From positions 17,112 through 32,314 of the forward strand of contig DEQB01000027.1 in assembly GCA_002359085.1 (NCBI GenBank): DNA of 15,203 bases, in the 5' to 3' direction. Numbering within the stretch: the stretch's first letter is position 1; each line of letters starts with the position of its first letter. Shown here one piece after another: positions 14,329 through 15,203 of this stretch. The translations under genes were made by a program, and so were the position numbers. This stretch comes from Erysipelothrix sp. UBA3377 (lineage in GTDB: Bacteria > Bacillota_I > Bacilli_A > Erysipelotrichales > Erysipelotrichaceae). The notes under the pieces are model-generated. The model was not told where the DNA came from. It saw nothing but the letters and a program-made list of their open reading frames with translations, and made no database searches.

Positions 14329-15060
14329 ATGATTAAAAGATTGATTGTCAATGCAGATGACTTTGCTTTAACGTCCGATATTTCCCGAGCAATAATTGAG
14401 TCTTTTCAAAATGGCGTTGTTACATCAACGACGATATTGGCAAATTGTGATGCTAAACTATTGGAAGAGGCCATAGAACTCTCTAAACAGAACCCAGACT
14501 TAGGAATTGGAGCCCATTTGGTTTTAACCACCAGAAAACCCATATTGAAGGAGCATAAAACCTTGGTGGATGTCTTTGGTAATTTTAAATATACCACAGG
14601 CTCATTTGATGAAACAATCGATGTTGAAGAAGTGTATCTTGAATGGAAAGCCCAGCTTGATCGTTTAAAAGCTCACTTTAACTTAACACACATTGATTCA
14701 CACCACCATGTTCATATGTCACCCAAACTACACAGCATTGCACGTAGATTAAGTAAAGAATATAAGTTGCCTTTACGTTCTCGTACAGATAATTTCCCAT
14801 TTGGAATTAAGACTGCCTTTGGATTTCAAGGAGAAAACGCAACGGTAGAATACTTAAAATCTGTCATTGAATCAGAAAAAGGACTGTTAGAGATTATGGT
14901 TCATCCTGGCTATGAAAATGATATTTTCTTAAAGGAAATTTCTGATTATAATACTGAGCGATATACGGAACTAAAAGTTCTCTGTTCAGACGAAATTAAA
15001 ACATTTTTAGAGGAGAATGAAATAGAATTGGTAAATTATTCATTCATTCATTTGAAATAA
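14329..15060 (+). CDS. ChbG/YdjC-family carbohydrate deacetylase
   Basis: The protein (243 aa from ATG 14329; ATG 14323 is 6 nt upstream with poor spacing to the RBS) matches the YdjC/ChbG family, which removes acetyl groups from N-acetylated oligosaccharides such as chitobiose or related glycans using a metal ion. Visible signatures are LIVNADDFALT (Asp10 and Asp11), GIGAHLVLT (His63), THIDSHHHVHM (Asp123, His125-127, His129), PLRSRTDNFPFG, and EIMVHPGY near the C-terminus. These include the expected metal ligands and catalytic-site motifs, so activity is likely. No signal peptide is present, placing it in the cytoplasm. Substrate is unknown; no PTS or glycosidase gene is adjacent to specify a sugar. 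The DUF454 gene begins 1 nt after its stop, so the two probably share a transcript. Confidence 0.88.
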   Translation: MIKRLIVNADDFALTSDISRAIIESFQNGVVTSTTILANCDAKLLEEAIELSKQNPDLGIGAHLVLTTRKPILKEHKTLVDVFGNFKYTTGSFDETIDVEEVYLEWKAQLDRLKAHFNLTHIDSHHHVHMSPKLHSIARRLSKEYKLPLRSRTDNFPFGIKTAFGFQGENATVEYLKSVIESEKGLLEIMVHPGYENDIFLKEISDYNTERYTELKVLCSDEIKTFLEENEIELVNYSFIHLK

Positions 15061-15061
15061 T

Positions 15062-15203
15062 ATGCATTTAATTTTCGGAATTATTTCAATTATATTTTTA
15101 GGATTCTCATTTATAGCAGTGGTGCTACCGGGTTTACCCGCAACACCCTTTATTTTTCTGTCGGTTTTCTTTGCGATGCGAAGCTCAGAAAAGCTAACAA
15201 ATT
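15062..15203 (+). CDS. DUF454 (YbaN-like) small membrane protein, 3' truncated
   Basis: The frame from ATG 15062 stays open to the window edge, giving 47 residues. It starts with a hydrophobic helix (about 3-22) followed by VVLPGLPATPFIFLSVFFAMRSSEK, which matches the DUF454 core pattern (LPxLPTTPFxLL...RSS). DUF454 proteins are about 120-130 aa inner-membrane proteins of unknown function. It lies 1 nt after the deacetylase stop, without a clear ribosome site of its own, so translational coupling is likely. The remaining two thirds lie outside the window. Confidence 0.8.
   Translation, partial: MHLIFGIISIIFLGFSFIAVVLPGLPATPFIFLSVFFAMRSSEKLTN

Noticed and set aside
1..15203. tRNA, rRNA, CRISPR, insertion sequences, prophage or attachment sites
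   Set aside because: I found no cloverleaf, repeat-spacer array, transposase or integrase motif, or terminal inverted repeat.

Overview
The window is AT-rich bacterial DNA with short intergenic gaps, AGGAGG-type ribosome binding sites, occasional GTG/TTG starts and extended -10 promoters. It reads as a low-GC Gram-positive (Bacillota). The protein styles, including a divergent MurE and MurT/GatD pair, make an Erysipelotrichia-like host my best guess. That placement is inference, since no rRNA or other marker is present. No rRNA, tRNA, CRISPR array, insertion sequence or phage gene was found, and no gap longer than 300 bases lacks a gene.

Layout: (1) 1-2522, a 5'-truncated acyl-CoA dehydrogenase-family gene closely followed by an amidase-signature hydrolase, closed by a terminator. 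(2) 2585-3532, a lone tRNA uridine hydroxylase gene (trhO). (3) 3594-5810, a compact operon of a hexapeptide-repeat O-acetyltransferase, a HisJ-like PHP phosphatase and an alpha/beta-hydrolase esterase, closed by a terminator. (4) 5896-10484, a four-gene cell-wall ligase operon: murE-like, ATP-grasp ligase, murT-like, gatD-like. It has its own extended -10 promoter and ends in a long bidirectional hairpin. (5) 10486-11172, on the minus strand, an RsuA-type rRNA pseudouridine synthase. (6) 11275-14296, an unrecognised 152-aa protein, a DUF503/YlxP protein and a membrane-bound degenerate-GGDEF/EAL protein. (7) 14297-15203, a ChbG/YdjC-type deacetylase and the start of a DUF454 membrane protein.

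The most striking part is region 4. The GatD homologue has the family's overall sequence pattern, but by my alignment it has Gly in place of the catalytic Cys and Thr in place of the catalytic His. Its MurT partner keeps the ATP loop and the Cys4 ribbon, but appears to have Asn in place of the Asp thought to complete the triad, and has lost other conserved MurT motifs. The MurE homologue has QDRR where the amino-acid-selecting DNPR/DNPA motif normally sits. An ATP-grasp peptide-ligase-like gene lies between murE and murT. Together these suggest a rewired peptidoglycan stem-peptide pathway. In it, the alpha-carboxyl of D-Glu may be joined to an amino acid, as in group B cross-linked peptidoglycans, rather than amidated with glutamine-derived ammonia. 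This is a hypothesis built from motif losses and gene order.
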